A stretch of DNA of 64,000 nucleotides, taken from assembly GCA_018466975.1 (NCBI GenBank), contig CM031552.1, forward strand, positions 496,001 to 560,000, written 5' to 3'. The translations under genes and the position numbers were made by a program. The DNA comes from Sparassis latifolia (taxonomy: Eukaryota > Basidiomycota > Agaricomycetes > Polyporales > Sparassidaceae). Positions 11,118 to 22,205 of the stretch are shown one piece after another. The notes below the pieces were generated by a model, which saw nothing but the letters and a program-made list of their open reading frames with translations, did no database searches and had not been told where the DNA came from. The stretch's first letter is position 1, and every line of letters starts with the position of its first letter.

Positions 11118-12097
11118 CTACATGGCGAGATAATCTCGCATCTCCTCTTCTGTTAACTTCCTGAAGGTCGCCTTCGCTCGCCCTGTGCCTTCTATCTTTC
11201 CAGCTTCCAGGTCTGCTTCGCTGGGCACTGTTACCACGCCGATCTCGATAGTCTTCTCCGTCATGTGTCCCTCAAAACCTTCCTTCAAGGTTAAGAGGGC
11301 CGTGTGAATAGCGTCCTCGAGGCTGATATCATCGTTGTACCTGCATAATGATCAAATAATTGATGGTTTTGTTGAAACAACGATTTGAACGGCCATAACA
11401 TACCGTTTCTCGAGGAAGGTCTTCGCGTTAACCATGTTCTTCCCAATCGCGCTAGCCTTCCAAGCCCAAAATGATCCAGACGGATCTACCTGGTAGAGAC
11501 TCGGCCCACGGTTGATGTCCCAGCCTGCTACTAGCAAAGACACGCCGTACGGACGGACACCGCTACACCGAGATGAGAATATAGTCAGAAAGCTGAACAG
11601 CGGCGTACCCGGAATGTGTTGCTTCTTGCATGATAGTCGCAATCTCCTGGGTGAGCACCTTGGTTGGAGGATACTCGTTGTAGATCTTCCAGTACGCTTG
11701 AGCACTCTTCCGCGCTTTGGCAACAAGAATTCGGAAGTCGGGGCCCATACCAGAGTAGACAATGCCAATGTTTGGGCATATTACCGACACCTTGTCTATC
11801 ATCGAGTCATCAATGAGAATGGATGACGATTTCTTCTCTGTGGCAATGACAATGCCATTTGATGCTACGACCTTGTGATAAATCTCCCACGCGCGAGGAA
11901 GAGAATTTTGAACGCACCTTTAATACCAAGACTCGTGGTTCCTTGAGACACCGCTGCCAATGCATGCTCGATCTGCACAAGCTTCCCACTAGGTGAGAAT
12001 ACTGTGAGGGAGTAACTGCAGGGAAAATAAACCATATGCATTTTTGGACGGAAACAGTTGAAATTTACCTATACGCGCCACCATCTGCACTAGCCAT
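11118..12097 (-). CDS. PRE8: 20S proteasome subunit alpha type-2
   Basis: Encodes an alpha-ring subunit of the 20S proteasome. The protein starts [10 protein letters not shown], continues with the alpha-subunit N-terminal signature ([19 protein letters not shown]) and carries [15 protein letters not shown] and [20 protein letters not shown], which identify alpha2 (yeast Pre8, human PSMA2). It ends [10 protein letters not shown]. Alpha subunits lack the catalytic threonine and gate the chamber. Several short introns interrupt the gene; the first follows GGAYR near 12069 and others lie near 11600 and 11350-11400. Length (about 250 residues) fits the family. It is followed on the same strand by the Zn2Cys6 gene about 1.5 kb away. 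Confidence 0.95.
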
Positions 12098-13106
12098 GTC
12101 GTACTATATTGTTGATTGTGGAGATAGGTGAACTGGAGTAGACACACTTCGACTGCACGACGCGTACCTCGATTCGAGACTGCAGTGCACACGCGTACAC
12201 CTGGGCAGATGTCACGTTACACACCATCACGTGGTTAACAGCGCCATCGTTCTCCACTCTGGCAGTGGCACTCGTTCTCCCAATTCTCAGTCGCCGCCTC
12301 TCGATCCGTATGTATATCTACGAGCATGCTCCTCCCGCTAAATCCTCAAGGCTCATCGCTCAATTTCTGTGCTGCGATCCCCTGCTGTCTGCCATGCACT
12401 CGCACTATGTAGGCTGTGGACTGGTGGACGAAGTGGTGGTCCACCATATAGGCGCGACATCCGGTACCGATGGTCGCTAATGCCATTCTCGATGCTGTGC
12501 AATATTTCGAGCTCCTGTCAATCGACGGATCAGACACGACCAGCAAGCACTGCAGGGCCACAGGCTACTTTTTAGTGTATCGTCCCCTGAATCTGAGCGG
12601 ATGCTTCCTCATCTTGCTGATAAGATCATTAATATTGTCATTCATTTGTTAGAAGGCTGGACAGGAATATAACGACCCGCCACTAGCAACGGTGCGTATC
12701 AAGTGGTTGGTATCGATGTTCATTGGCCGATGCCTCGCGCGACGAACAGAACGACACAATCTCAAAGCCTCTCCCCCACATCCCCATCTCACCGCAGCCA
12801 TGATATCACCGAGAGATCACGGCAAAAGGCAATCATAACTATGTATTGTTTAGCGGTACCGCCAAGGTGCTGCGAGGACGAACGTTTATACCGTCCCGGC
12901 TCCGAGCACCGCAGATCTGACATTGACTGCGATCAATTACAGTACATTCGGTGCATGGCCAGACAATTTGCTTTGCTGGAAGGAAAGAAGGCTGCCGACT
13001 TCTCACATAAGTGTAAGCGGATCGTGGTTGAGATAAAATATGTTCCATTGCTTCATTTCATTGATAATGGTACACCGTACGTTTCTTCTCACTTATCATC
13101 ATGCAC
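12098..13106. other. 1 kb without a recognisable gene
   Basis: Spacer between the peroxiredoxin stop and the proteasome alpha2 start, both minus strand; it must include the PRE8 promoter. An open frame of 145 codons on the plus strand (12703-13140) overlaps the last peroxiredoxin exon antisense and looks non-coding in composition. Nothing else recognised. Confidence 0.45.
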
Positions 13107-14178
13107 CTACTCGACTCTGAGTGGGGTCGTCCGCAGGTAGGGCTGCCACATCGAAGTTAGTATGCATCTACATAGCGCATATGAGGAATCCGCATTACCT
13201 TGTGGATGACGAAATCGGGGAACAGAGTCTTGGCCTCCTCGTTGGTCACTGATGGGTGCACAATGACATCGTCGCCCTTGTTCCAGTTGACAGGGGTCGT
13301 CACCCTGTACTTGTCGCCAATCTGCAGAGCTATTTGCAGAATTCCGTCAGTCAGAGCATCTATACAGTACTTGGGCATATCAACGCACAATCGACCACCC
13401 TGAGACGAAGTCATGATCAAGAAAAAATATCGACATCGAGCTGAACGAACATACCGGAGAATCTCGTCGAAGTTACGGCCAGTGGAAGCGGGGTATGCAA
13501 GCGTCAAGCGGATGACTTTCTTCGGGTCGATAACGAAGACCGTACGGATCTAAGGGGTTGTAAAGTAATTTAAGCTCGTAGGACAGGACAATGATTAAGT
13601 CTTGGAGAACTGACGGTAAACGGGAGACCCTTCGCATCGCGGTTGGTGGCATCCTGCTCATCCAGCATGTCGTACAAGGTGGAGATCTTCCTCTCAGGGT
13701 CGGCGATCTATTAAAGATACAGTATCAACGGAGAGTCCTGAGGACCTGAAGATGACGCACGATGGGGAAATCAACGTTGGTAGGGGCGAACTTTGAGCCA
13801 TATTCGTTGATATCCTGTACCCACTTCTCATGCTCCTCGAGACCGTTGGCAGAGATCCCAATGACCTTCACATTGCGCTGTCTGAAGTCAGGGATCCTAG
13901 ATGAATTTGATATTCAAATACGGCTCTTCGATGGTAAACGGTAACCCTGACCTCCGCGCAACCTCACCCAACTCCGTCGTGCAGACAGGAGTGAAATCAC
14001 CGGGGTGTGAGAACAAGATAGCCTATTGATCATACATCATTCGCAGTTGAGGAGGCAGTCGAAATGAAGACGACATTCGTACCCATGAGTCGCCAATCCA
14101 CTCATGGAACTTGATATGACCCTGGGTGGTTTCAGCTTCGAAATCGGGGGCAGTATTTCCCAGACGAAGGCTAGGCAT
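13107..14178 (-). CDS. PRX1: 1-Cys peroxiredoxin (Prx6/Prx1 class)
   Basis: Encodes a thiol peroxidase that reduces hydrogen peroxide and lipid peroxides. The protein starts [20 protein letters not shown] and has the peroxidatic cysteine in [14 protein letters not shown], then [12 protein letters not shown] and the long C-terminal domain of the 1-Cys class ([18 protein letters not shown], ending [13 protein letters not shown]). No N-terminal targeting signal is evident, so it may be cytosolic. Exon 1 is 14178-14083. Near the C-terminus an 11-nt microexon (13389-13399) joins NFDEILR to VVDSLQIGDK, and a last short exon (13142-13107) supplies [11 protein letters not shown]. Reading through that last intron would give an unrelated tail, so the spliced form is preferred. 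Confidence 0.93.
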
Positions 14179-14932
14179 GGCTGTGGTTCGTAGTGGGTGA
14201 GAAGACTCGATAGGAGGCAATGTACCGTTCAAGCGCCATCCTTTTATACGAGGTTGGTACTAGATAGGGTATCGCAATTCCTGTATGATCTCGCGATGAT
14301 GATGAAGTGTGACGAATCGCTTCTCACGCCTACATGGCTCGATTCAACGCCAAGCCCAGGGGAGCTAGATGAAGTCTGGAGGTCGTCTACTTCATGTATG
14401 GAAGCAGTCATTGGAGTGACGACTCTACAAGGGTGTAAGAAGGCAGAGAGTGCAAGGTGGTCGGCCATGATGAAAGGAAGCTACGATCGCGCGTATCAAA
14501 CGTATTTGAGAAGCCGTGTGCGAAAAATGACTATGAATTACACATGCATTGAGCAAGTCCCATTCACGTCAATTGCAACGATGAGCGGATAGAAACAACT
14601 GTAAGATGACAACAATAAGCAGTAATGTACTACAGACCACAAGAGCAATTGCACTGCAAATTATATCTGAGTGTTCACCCTGAGACAGCAGGAGTTCGCA
14701 GTAACATCTTCTAGTAAGATGCTCTTATTAGCCGTGCGGGGAATGGTTCGCGGAACGCACTCTGCACTTCTATCTCCGAGACACGTGGTGGCGTCAGTGG
14801 AGGTCATGCCGAGTCGTCTGCTATCAGAAACGAGAATCTAATCTGCAGAATGATCACAAGCCTGCAGGACAGCGATTCATGATGAGTTGACTTTCTACGA
14901 CAGAGAGCCAATAACCACAGCATACGACGGTG
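14179..14932. other. 754 bp without a recognisable gene
   Basis: Spacer between the SSU72 stop and the peroxiredoxin start (both minus); contains the peroxiredoxin promoter. A plus-strand open frame of 131 codons at 14197-14592 has no family resemblance and I treat it as chance. Confidence 0.45.
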
Positions 14933-16048
14933 TCAATAATAGGCAATTGCATGGAGCAAACTATGTGGATGTTTCTCCTGATGGACCTTCAGGATAGAGG
15001 GCATTTCCTCATCAATGTCGTTCGCAGCCTCGATCTGCTTGAAAGATTAACGCCTGCGCATTCCAAGAAGCTAAATGAACATTTACTGCAGCTGCCAATT
15101 CGACAATCGCTTTGCCGGCCTTGTGGGCCTCCTCGTGATTATCCCTGATCTCGATGTTGACTATATGGACCGGTTTGTTGAATTCACCACCTCTTGTAAG
15201 TAGATCTGACGGAGACTGAGTATCTATGAAAGAAATCAAAGAGTTCTCGACTGACCGTCACACACAGCGTCGAAACAACGTTCTTCGCACGTGATTACGA
15301 TGTCCGCAACTGTTTTGCTTTCTTGCCAACGCTCGGGAGCCAGTTTCAGCTGTCGATTTCTGTCTAGCATCTGCAGGAGACCGTTTGCAGTATAACTTCG
15401 GGTACACTTAACAGATCTAACGCGTATAGGAAGACTGATAGTCAAACTCACAGGCGCGGATCTTGTGTTTGTAATTCTTGGTATATATCATTATATGGTG
15501 TCCCAAAGGGATATATGTTTGGTTTGTCCACAGCAGGGCCTGGTAATCGGACGGCCGATCCAGTCCCATACGAGACTACTCGGTAACCTGCCTTCCTGGA
15601 AGTGGAATGTCACAAGGGAGACTTATACAGCTCAGGTTTGAAATACTGACGCTAGTACGTAATGCCCCTCCATTGACCGATTCTGCGTGGTGAGCGACGT
15701 CAGTCCTACAGCGCACATCACACAGAAACCAGACGCACTTACCTGATTGCTTGCACATACTACACCAAATAAAGGACGAGGTCTATATATGTTTGGCTGA
15801 GGCGGAGGCCGATGAGATACCAAAGCCGCATCTTTGGCTTCTTCAGCCAATTGTTGGTTAGATACCACGGCCGCGGGATATCCTGGAGGAGATGCAGTGG
15901 GATATGGGGGAATGGATGTTGTACTTCCCAGAGGTGGGTACGGAGAAGGTGCCCCCGGAGGTATTGGTACATTGGAAGGTGTCGCTGACCGCTGAAGACG
16001 GGGATCTGCACGGGCTAGGCGTGGATCTCGCGCTCTTCTTGGGTCCAT
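14933..16048 (-). CDS. SSU72: RNA polymerase II CTD phosphatase SSU72
   Basis: Encodes the cysteine phosphatase that removes Ser5 phosphate from the RNA polymerase II C-terminal domain and works with the cleavage and polyadenylation factor. The active-site loop reads CASNQNRS, matching C-x5-R-S, with the cysteine at about residue 98. Downstream are [51 protein letters not shown] and the family-typical end [16 protein letters not shown]. The catalytic domain is normal but is preceded by about 92 extra residues rich in Pro and Ser, starting [20 protein letters not shown]. Several introns lie within the gene; the last follows IVELAAA. The start at 16048 is the first ATG of the open exon. It is divergent from an F-box gene at 16500. 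Confidence 0.93.
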
Positions 16049-16499
16049 TGTCTGATAACACCCGAATCTACCTGTTAAGTCTTAAAGTGTGTCAGAACTA
16101 CGAAGGGCTGAACATGAAGTGTCTCCGCTGGAAGCCTCAGCAGTATCTAGAACATTACGAGTCTCCTTCTCAACCCAGCGCAATAGCAGCAGGTCGATAA
16201 AGCTTCCACTCTAAATCATCGCTGGCCACAGACAAGTATAAGACGTACCGGAGGAGTGATGTCGTTGACTCTATGGGGGAAGGGAGAGCGAATACAGCGA
16301 CAGTCGTCGAATGTAAGGAGAAGATGTTTGAACTTGAAGGGCAGGAGCCGCGGCATATGCCGTGCCGCGAAGCAATCGGCGCACGCGGTTCGCTCCCGCA
16401 TCACTCCGGTTCCGTCGTAGCTCGACGTTCTCACTCTTCCAGATTTCAATTACATACATATCAACCGTATTCCATCATCTTTAATTCCTGGTATTCCTC
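16049..16499. promoter_or_regulatory. Divergent promoter region SSU72 / F-box gene
   Basis: A 451 bp spacer between two genes that face away from each other. It should drive both. No TATA box or known operator was identified with confidence. Confidence 0.35.
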
Positions 16500-18043
16500 A
16501 TGCAGGCCGACTTTGATAGGTCACTTTTTCGCTCCGAACCCACAGCGGAAGATATCCTCGCAGCGAATGCCCAGATACAAAAGCATGAGCTCGCGATCAC
16601 ATCCATACAATCCCAGATGAACCAGCTCATGCTAGATCTCCAGCGGCTCCGGAAAGAACAGCTAAAGCATGTCGATGAAATACGCTTTCACAAGGGGATC
16701 ATCTCCCTCGCTCGCCGGATCCCTGAGGAACTGCTCAGCAAGATCTTCGAGCACTGCATTGAAGACGGCTGGACGCGTGCGCCAATCGTCGTAGGTCATG
16801 TATGTTCGATGTGGAGGTTGGCTACGCGTGCCCCGCGGGTGTGGTCGCGTGTCTATGTCGACTGTGATTCGCCGGTTGTCGTGGACCGTTTGCGTTTCTG
16901 GCTTTCGAGGCGCGCTCTTCACCCTTGCATATCACGATAACTGCATCATCAATGGTGGCTTCTTCTACATTCACCAATGTCATGGCCATCCTGGGCAGTC
17001 GCGCAGACCAATGGAGGTCTCTGTCGATCGACATCCCAACCCTGTACGAGTTATCTAGCTGCATCCAGGAATGCGACTTCAACATGAATAATTTAGCGGA
17101 ACTCTGGATCAGGGTGGAAATACTCCGAGCTGGAAATCCTAATGACAACAACGCTGATGCTGTGGAATTGAAGTCTTTCTTCCGCCTAGCACGCGCTCCC
17201 AAATTACACGCCATCCGCTACACCTGTAATGTCATACCATCGATCCCCATCTTCCCGTCTCACATTCGCGACCTCCACTTGACAACATTCGAGAGCCCTA
17301 TCTGGCGCCCTCTGTCTGCTGCATCGCTTTTCGTACTCCTGGAAGATCTACCGGAGCTGCAGTGTTTTACCATGAGTATGCCGCTCACGTATGCACGGCC
17401 ATTCGTCCCAGTGCCCGACTTCACTCGCACTGTCATGCTATCGAAGCTCGAGTCGCTGACCATGTATGGCCCAACCGACCTGAATGGACTCCTCTCCCAC
17501 CTCCTCGTCCCTGCTCTCCGCCGCCTCCACCTGCGCTCCCTCGAGGACCTCGGGTACCGCCAGCATTCGTTGGGACCGAGCCTCCTGCGCCTCATCGAAA
17601 ACTCCGTGCCCCCACTCGAGCTCCTCGAGCTGCATGACGTTGACCTCTCCCCCGAGTATTTCGTGCGGTGCTTCACGGCCATGCCAGTCCTGCGCGAGCT
17701 TCGCCTGCACGAGTCCTCCATATCCGATGCCACTCTCAACCTGCTCAGTGGTCCGAGTGGGCTGTGCCCACGCCTTACCCGCCTTGACATGCGGTGGTGC
17801 GGCCTTCTCCGCGGTACGGCTTTGGTTGACCTCGTGCGCAGTCGCCATGTCGAGCCCGGTGCCCCCAGCGGAGAAGTGGGCGTGTCAAAGTCGGATCTCA
17901 TCGCTGAGGTCGCAGTCATCAATTGCTGCTTCGTCGGGGAACGAGACGTGTTGGATCTGGCGAGGATGACTACATGCAGAGTGGTGATGCGCGACGGCGA
18001 TGACTACTGTCGTGAGCTTTACTTTTGGGGCTTCATGTTGTGA
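16500..18043 (+). CDS. F-box/LRR-type protein with apparent one-base frameshift
   Basis: Looks like a fungal F-box-like protein, the substrate-binding part of an SCF ubiquitin ligase. The first frame (16500-16940) has a coiled-coil leader (QKHELAITSIQSQMNQLMLD), then the F-box-like segment RRIPEELLSKIFEHC and CSMWRLATRAPRVWSRVYVD. The homology continues in another frame from about 16925 to 18043 with leucine-rich sequence (LRELRLHESSISDATLNLLS), ending ELYFWGFML. The switch lies at HP|LHITI near 16920-16925; one missing base explains it, and the combined length (1,544 nt) is one short of a multiple of three. No intron that keeps the conserved region fits. It is either a fresh pseudogene, a sequencing error or an unusual allele. 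About 514 residues if restored. Confidence 0.7.
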
Positions 18044-18577
18044 AAGGTCGCTGAGCGCGAAAAAGAATAGGTTCCCGTGATTGTTGCGACAATGTCAGAT
18101 ACAGAACGCGCCTCAGAATGCGCTACATGACTGCCCTTTCTGTGGAAGAACGTTCTCAGCTACGTCTCATTGTTTGAGCTCATCGCCGTGAATCTGAATT
18201 CGAGGAAGGTATGAATTTATTGCCCATGTCCTGGGCCACACAAGTAAAGTGAACCTTTACTTAGAGGTGCAGGCTTACGACTTCTCGTTGACCTGGTACC
18301 GTAGTGCAATATCGCTAGAAGCTGTTGTTGGTGCAATGCCCGCTTGCCAGATAGATAAATACCGCACCCTGGTTTGTATTTATTCAGTTATTGCTTCTCA
18401 CTTATTGCTTATTAAACGGGCTGCACCTCCGGTTCAAGCCATCGGAAACACGCTTGAACAATATTCGTACGGTATGCTAATACACTTCGCTACCTCATGA
18501 TACAGTCATTCGGACCACTCTTCGCGGCGGCCTTCCCCCGGACGCCGCGTGCGCGATTGCCTCCAAACGCTGAAGAT
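18044..18577. other. 534 bp convergent spacer
   Basis: Lies between the 3' ends of the F-box gene (plus) and the short-chain dehydrogenase (minus). Holds the two 3' UTRs; nothing else recognised. Confidence 0.5.
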
Positions 18578-19751
18578 TCACGGCAATTCTTCACCGAGCA
18601 ACTCCTGTGAAAGTTTCGCGCACAGGTTCCAGAAGTTATCTGCGACTGCGTTGTCCTTCGCCAGCTTGCTCTCCGTCTGAGGTTTGCTGTACGGGTCAGA
18701 GTAGTAGTTGCCCTGAATTGGACGTTGAACTCAGCTCCAGGCGCGGGACAGCAGGTACTCACCTGGAAGTCCCTCCAGTTACCCACATTGATGTCGGTGC
18801 ATGTCGCAGCCCAGAGACTAGCCTCCGCACCTTCCGACGCGCTTTTACCTCCGGCTCGCGACAGAGTCTCCACGATCCGACCGAGGACGCCATAACTCTC
18901 GGTCCAGGCCTTCTGGAGATCGGTATCGACCGCTCCTGGGTGTACGGAAATCGCAAGGATCGGGCGATCAGGCGGGAGGTCAGTCAATGTGCGCTTCACC
19001 AGCTCTTGTGTGAAGTAAATCAGTCCAAGCTTCGTGCGACCGTAGCTGGTCGACAGGTGGAGATAAGTAGGCATCTGATAGTTTGTTCGGCAGAACGTAC
19101 AGCTGTGTGCCGTCGCCGTCCTTGTTAATCTCTTCCTTGGAGAGGAACTTCGTATTGCTTGGCGCCATGCGGTGTAATTCTGAACTCTGCATGACGATGC
19201 GGACAGTCGTGGGTGGGGCAGTCAACGCAGTCTTCTTCATGAGCGGCAGAAGACGCAGGACGAAGACGTAGTGCGCGAGGTTATTCACCTGCGAAACCCA
19301 GCAGTCGTGTCACCAACTTGGCGATGCGTAACGTGAAAGGTTATCTCACCTCAAAATGACGTTCAAGCCCATCGCTCGTCAGGCCATGCGGTGTCTGCCC
19401 AATTCCTGCATTGCAAATCAGGATGTTCAAACACTCCTCTTGCTCCGCGAGCCTTTTCGCAAGCGCGTCCACGTCTTTCAACCTGCCGAAGTCGACTCCA
19501 TGCCAAGTAACGGAGCCCGCAGAGTTGGCCTCCTGGAGAGCTTTGTTGATGTCTGCCTCGGCCTGCTTGCCGTGCTCTTCGCTCGCGGAGACGATGATGA
19601 CTTTCGCGTTGGCTCTCGCGAGACTGAGCGCATCATGATATCCGATGCCGGCAGACCCTCCTGTCACGATTGCGACGCGTCCAGAAAGATCAGGGATGGA
19701 CTCGGGTTTGAAACGACGACTGACAAGTGTCGCGGGATTCATTGTATCCAT
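18578..19751 (-). CDS. Short-chain dehydrogenase/reductase (SDR)
   Basis: A classical SDR oxidoreductase of the type that includes retinol dehydrogenase-like and WW-domain-oxidoreductase-like enzymes. It starts MDTMNPATLVSRRFKPESIP and shows the NAD(P)-binding TGGSAGIG, the structural NAG in ICNAGIGQTPHG, the active-site YGRTK and HPGAVDTDLQ. The C-terminal exon ends NLCAKLSQELLGEELP with the stop at 18578-18580. Introns interrupt after the DGLERHFE region (near 19345), within the QLYGRTK motif (near 19080) and near 18765. Substrate cannot be inferred from sequence. Start chosen at the first ATG (19751). Confidence 0.88.
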
Positions 19752-20126
19752 GTTGGTGTACGTAGGCGGGTGCTTAAGAGATGTGAGAAGGAGGAAAAGA
19801 TGTTGGGCATCGCTGTCAAGAGGTGGCCCGTATTTATACGCTGGTCGGCAGAGAGACTGTCTAGGATGACATGCATGACACTCCGGTCGACGTCATCGCC
19901 CACTTACCATTTCCATCTCACTACTTTAGTTGCCTTTTCTAGACACTTCCTACCCTTTCGTGGCAACTCTTCAGGATGCGGACAACTATTATGTCTCACC
20001 TCAGTTGGTGCGCCATTATTCAGAAAGAAACTCATAATCTACACGTGTAGCACGGTGCCAGAGGGGCGTGATCAAGGGAGCTCAGAATGCTGGAAGGAAA
20101 CATGCGGCGCGATGCTAGGGCCTCGG

Positions 20127-20161
20127 AACACGCCGACTCAGAGGCTCTGAGTCGGCGTGTT
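20127..20161. repeat. Perfect 17-bp inverted repeat with 1-nt spacer
   Basis: Left arm 20127-20143 (aacacgccgactcagag) is the exact reverse complement of 20145-20161, separated by a single G. A 17-bp perfect palindrome is very unlikely by chance here. It sits 72 bp before the ATG of gene A and is adjacent to a second hairpin. It could be an operator for a dimeric factor, a hairpin in the 5' UTR, or the remnant of an excised element. Confidence 0.9.
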
Positions 20162-20165
20162 TGGA

Positions 20166-20184
20166 CCCCACATCGGATGTGGGG
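20166..20184. repeat. Perfect 9-bp inverted repeat with 1-nt spacer
   Basis: Arms 20166-20174 (ccccacatc) and 20176-20184 (gatgtgggg) pair exactly around one G. It begins four bases after the larger hairpin and has the same arm-G-arm design. It lies 49 bp upstream of gene A's ATG. Confidence 0.85.
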
Positions 20185-20232
20185 CGTGAATATGAACCAA
20201 GAGGCTTTGTCTAACAGCATATCTGAGTCGTG

Positions 20233-21222
20233 ATGAACCCAATACCACAGCCTCGTACTACAAGACACCTGCCATTGAAAAAGATCCCAGGCCTTGTCGA
20301 TACACCAGGGTATGCTACTGAGCTCAGGGTAAGTACATCGAGTGTCTGCATCACCACGGATTCATTCTTTGATACCTAGAGATTGCGTGCCCTTGCGGCT
20401 GAATATTTAGATGGCACTCGTCCACTAGCCCAGCAGGATACAGAGAAATGGCGCAAGTTCATGCATAAGGTGTGTACTACTCGAGCTATTGAAGTTCTAC
20501 AAGACTTCATCCATCGTTTTCAGGCAGTCAATGGCAACTCACTTTGGAGCAAGTATGAAGACTCATGGCCGATCAGGTGTTATATCGGCAGGTACCTTGG
20601 TGATTCCTCTACTCGCCACAAGCATCGCAGACGGACTGCGGACTCAGATCGGCAAGCGAGAATTGCAGACGGTAAGATGCATTGTGTCGTTGCCAAGTCT
20701 CTGACCGACCTCCGCAATCTTAGGAATGTCAGAGACAGTTGTTTCCACCAGGGAAGAGACCCGACTTTACGCTGTGAGCATTCCCGTTCAGTGTTCACAC
20801 TGAATGTTTGTTCCAGTCTGATGATTGCCTGGGTGGTGTAGAGCTCCAAAGGGTCGGGTACTAGAAATTCGACGACGGACTCTATGGCCTCAGCATCTTC
20901 GCGCTCGCAGCAGCAGCATCCCTATCCCGTGCAGCGATCTGCCCCGTACTCCGAAGCACCATCAATCAAAACACCTGCTTCTTCGGAAGTCAGATCACTC
21001 GCTGTATTCCTGAAGACAGTGTGTCCACTGTTGGTAGGCGCGGCTGCATCTATGGTAGAAGCTGGTATTATGGACGAAGCCTGCTTTCGGGCCCTTAGCA
21101 ATTGGCCTGCTAGGGAGCGCGACGCACTTCTATTAGATGCGGTGAAGTTGTCGCCGTTCCAGCTGAGCTTGACTCGTGTGGTTCTCGGGAAATTACAGAA
21201 GAGTATTGTTGTGATTGACTAG
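20233..21222 (+). CDS. Uncharacterised basidiomycete Ser-rich family protein, tandem copy A
   Basis: I do not recognise a function. Five exons (20233-20328, 20380-20469, 20524-20671, 20724-20773, 20842-21222) give 254 residues starting MNPIPQPRTTRHLPLKKIPG. Three conserved parts are shared with copy B: an N-terminal MxPxPQP, a central KYEDSWPIRCYIGRYL, and a C-terminal block of about 80 residues (VCPLLVGAAASMVEAGI, FRALSNWPARERDALLLD, LSPFQLSLTRVVLGKL). Between them lies a Ser/Gln-rich stretch. There is no signal peptide or membrane segment. Intron phases are 0, 0, 1, 0, identical to copy B. I recall similar small proteins in Agaricomycete genomes, but none with a known role. Confidence 0.8.
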
Positions 21223-22205
21223 CTGATGCTCTCCCGGACCACCTTCATGATAGTGTCTCTTTTCTACTATATGCACCTCCCAGGAGGATGATATATAACG
21301 GTTTTGAATTAGTCACTGTCTTGTAGGACACCCAGATCTGACGAATACGAACCTGCCCGGATTACCGCTTCAACGTTCATAAAATTGCAGGCGTTATAGC
21401 ATCCCGAATACGGAAAGACACGTGGTTTCCTCGGAATGTCGCGTTTGCTGTGTTCCGTTCGCTCACAGGATTTCGCCGCAATATTATTGGTCGGACTTAG
21501 GAAAGCTCTGCCAAGGAAATATATATTTACTTGAGTCAGACAAGCGAGGGTGGTGGTGTAGGCATATCTGACTATGAGATAAGCATGAGAGGTACGTGAC
21601 GTTGACCCGTGAGTCCAGGGTGATTCTGACTCAGTGAATGTTCACGACACGCGTACAGAACGCGTCTCACGTGATCGTTACTGAGTGGCGCAGCAGCCGC
21701 GTCGCTTTCGTCACAATGAGGCTTACAGCTGGTTGGGGCCCTGATCTGCCTACATCGTTATAGTATTCGGAGCACCGTTCTGGCTTGTCTTCGCTGTTTC
21801 TCACACTGATCCCCGGTGTAACTCGGTAGATGTACGTTTCGCAGTCAGAAACTTGACGCACAAAACGCTGCATCCTCCCTGCGATGTGACTCATCCTCAG
21901 CATGAATGGCAACCCTGAAAAAATGGGGTGCTACACGCAGTCTCCATCTGGTCAATAATTCTCCGTTTCTTTATGCCTACGTCGGTCGGAAGCTCCTGAC
22001 AAGGCTTCGTTCGCGAACACATGGCATCATGTCGTGTTCAGTGTACGAAACCGACGGCGTCGCGTGCATGAGGGCCTTTGGATGAATTTAAATTTAGTGT
22101 GAGCGTGGCTGGAGACTTCGCGTGTAATGGTGAGACATAAATGGGTACTCTTCAGGGGAAAGCGACAAGAGTGCTCCTCCTTTGATAGCCATCTTGTCTT
22201 ATCCT
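21223..22205. other. 983 bp spacer between the tandem paralogues
   Basis: Contains gene B's promoter. No open frame of interest and no duplicate of the upstream hairpins was found here. Confidence 0.45.

Larger units (their letters stand above)
19752..20232. promoter_or_regulatory. Divergent promoter region SDR / tandem gene A
   Basis: A 481 bp spacer between two genes that face away from each other. It contains the two perfect hairpins at 20127-20161 and 20166-20184, listed separately. Confidence 0.35.

Noticed and set aside
12703..13140. Plus-strand open frame of 145 codons
   Set aside because: It overlaps the last peroxiredoxin exon antisense and has no resemblance to any family; composition looks non-coding.
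14197..14592. Plus-strand open frame of 131 codons
   Set aside because: No family resemblance, overlaps the peroxiredoxin promoter, no splice partners.
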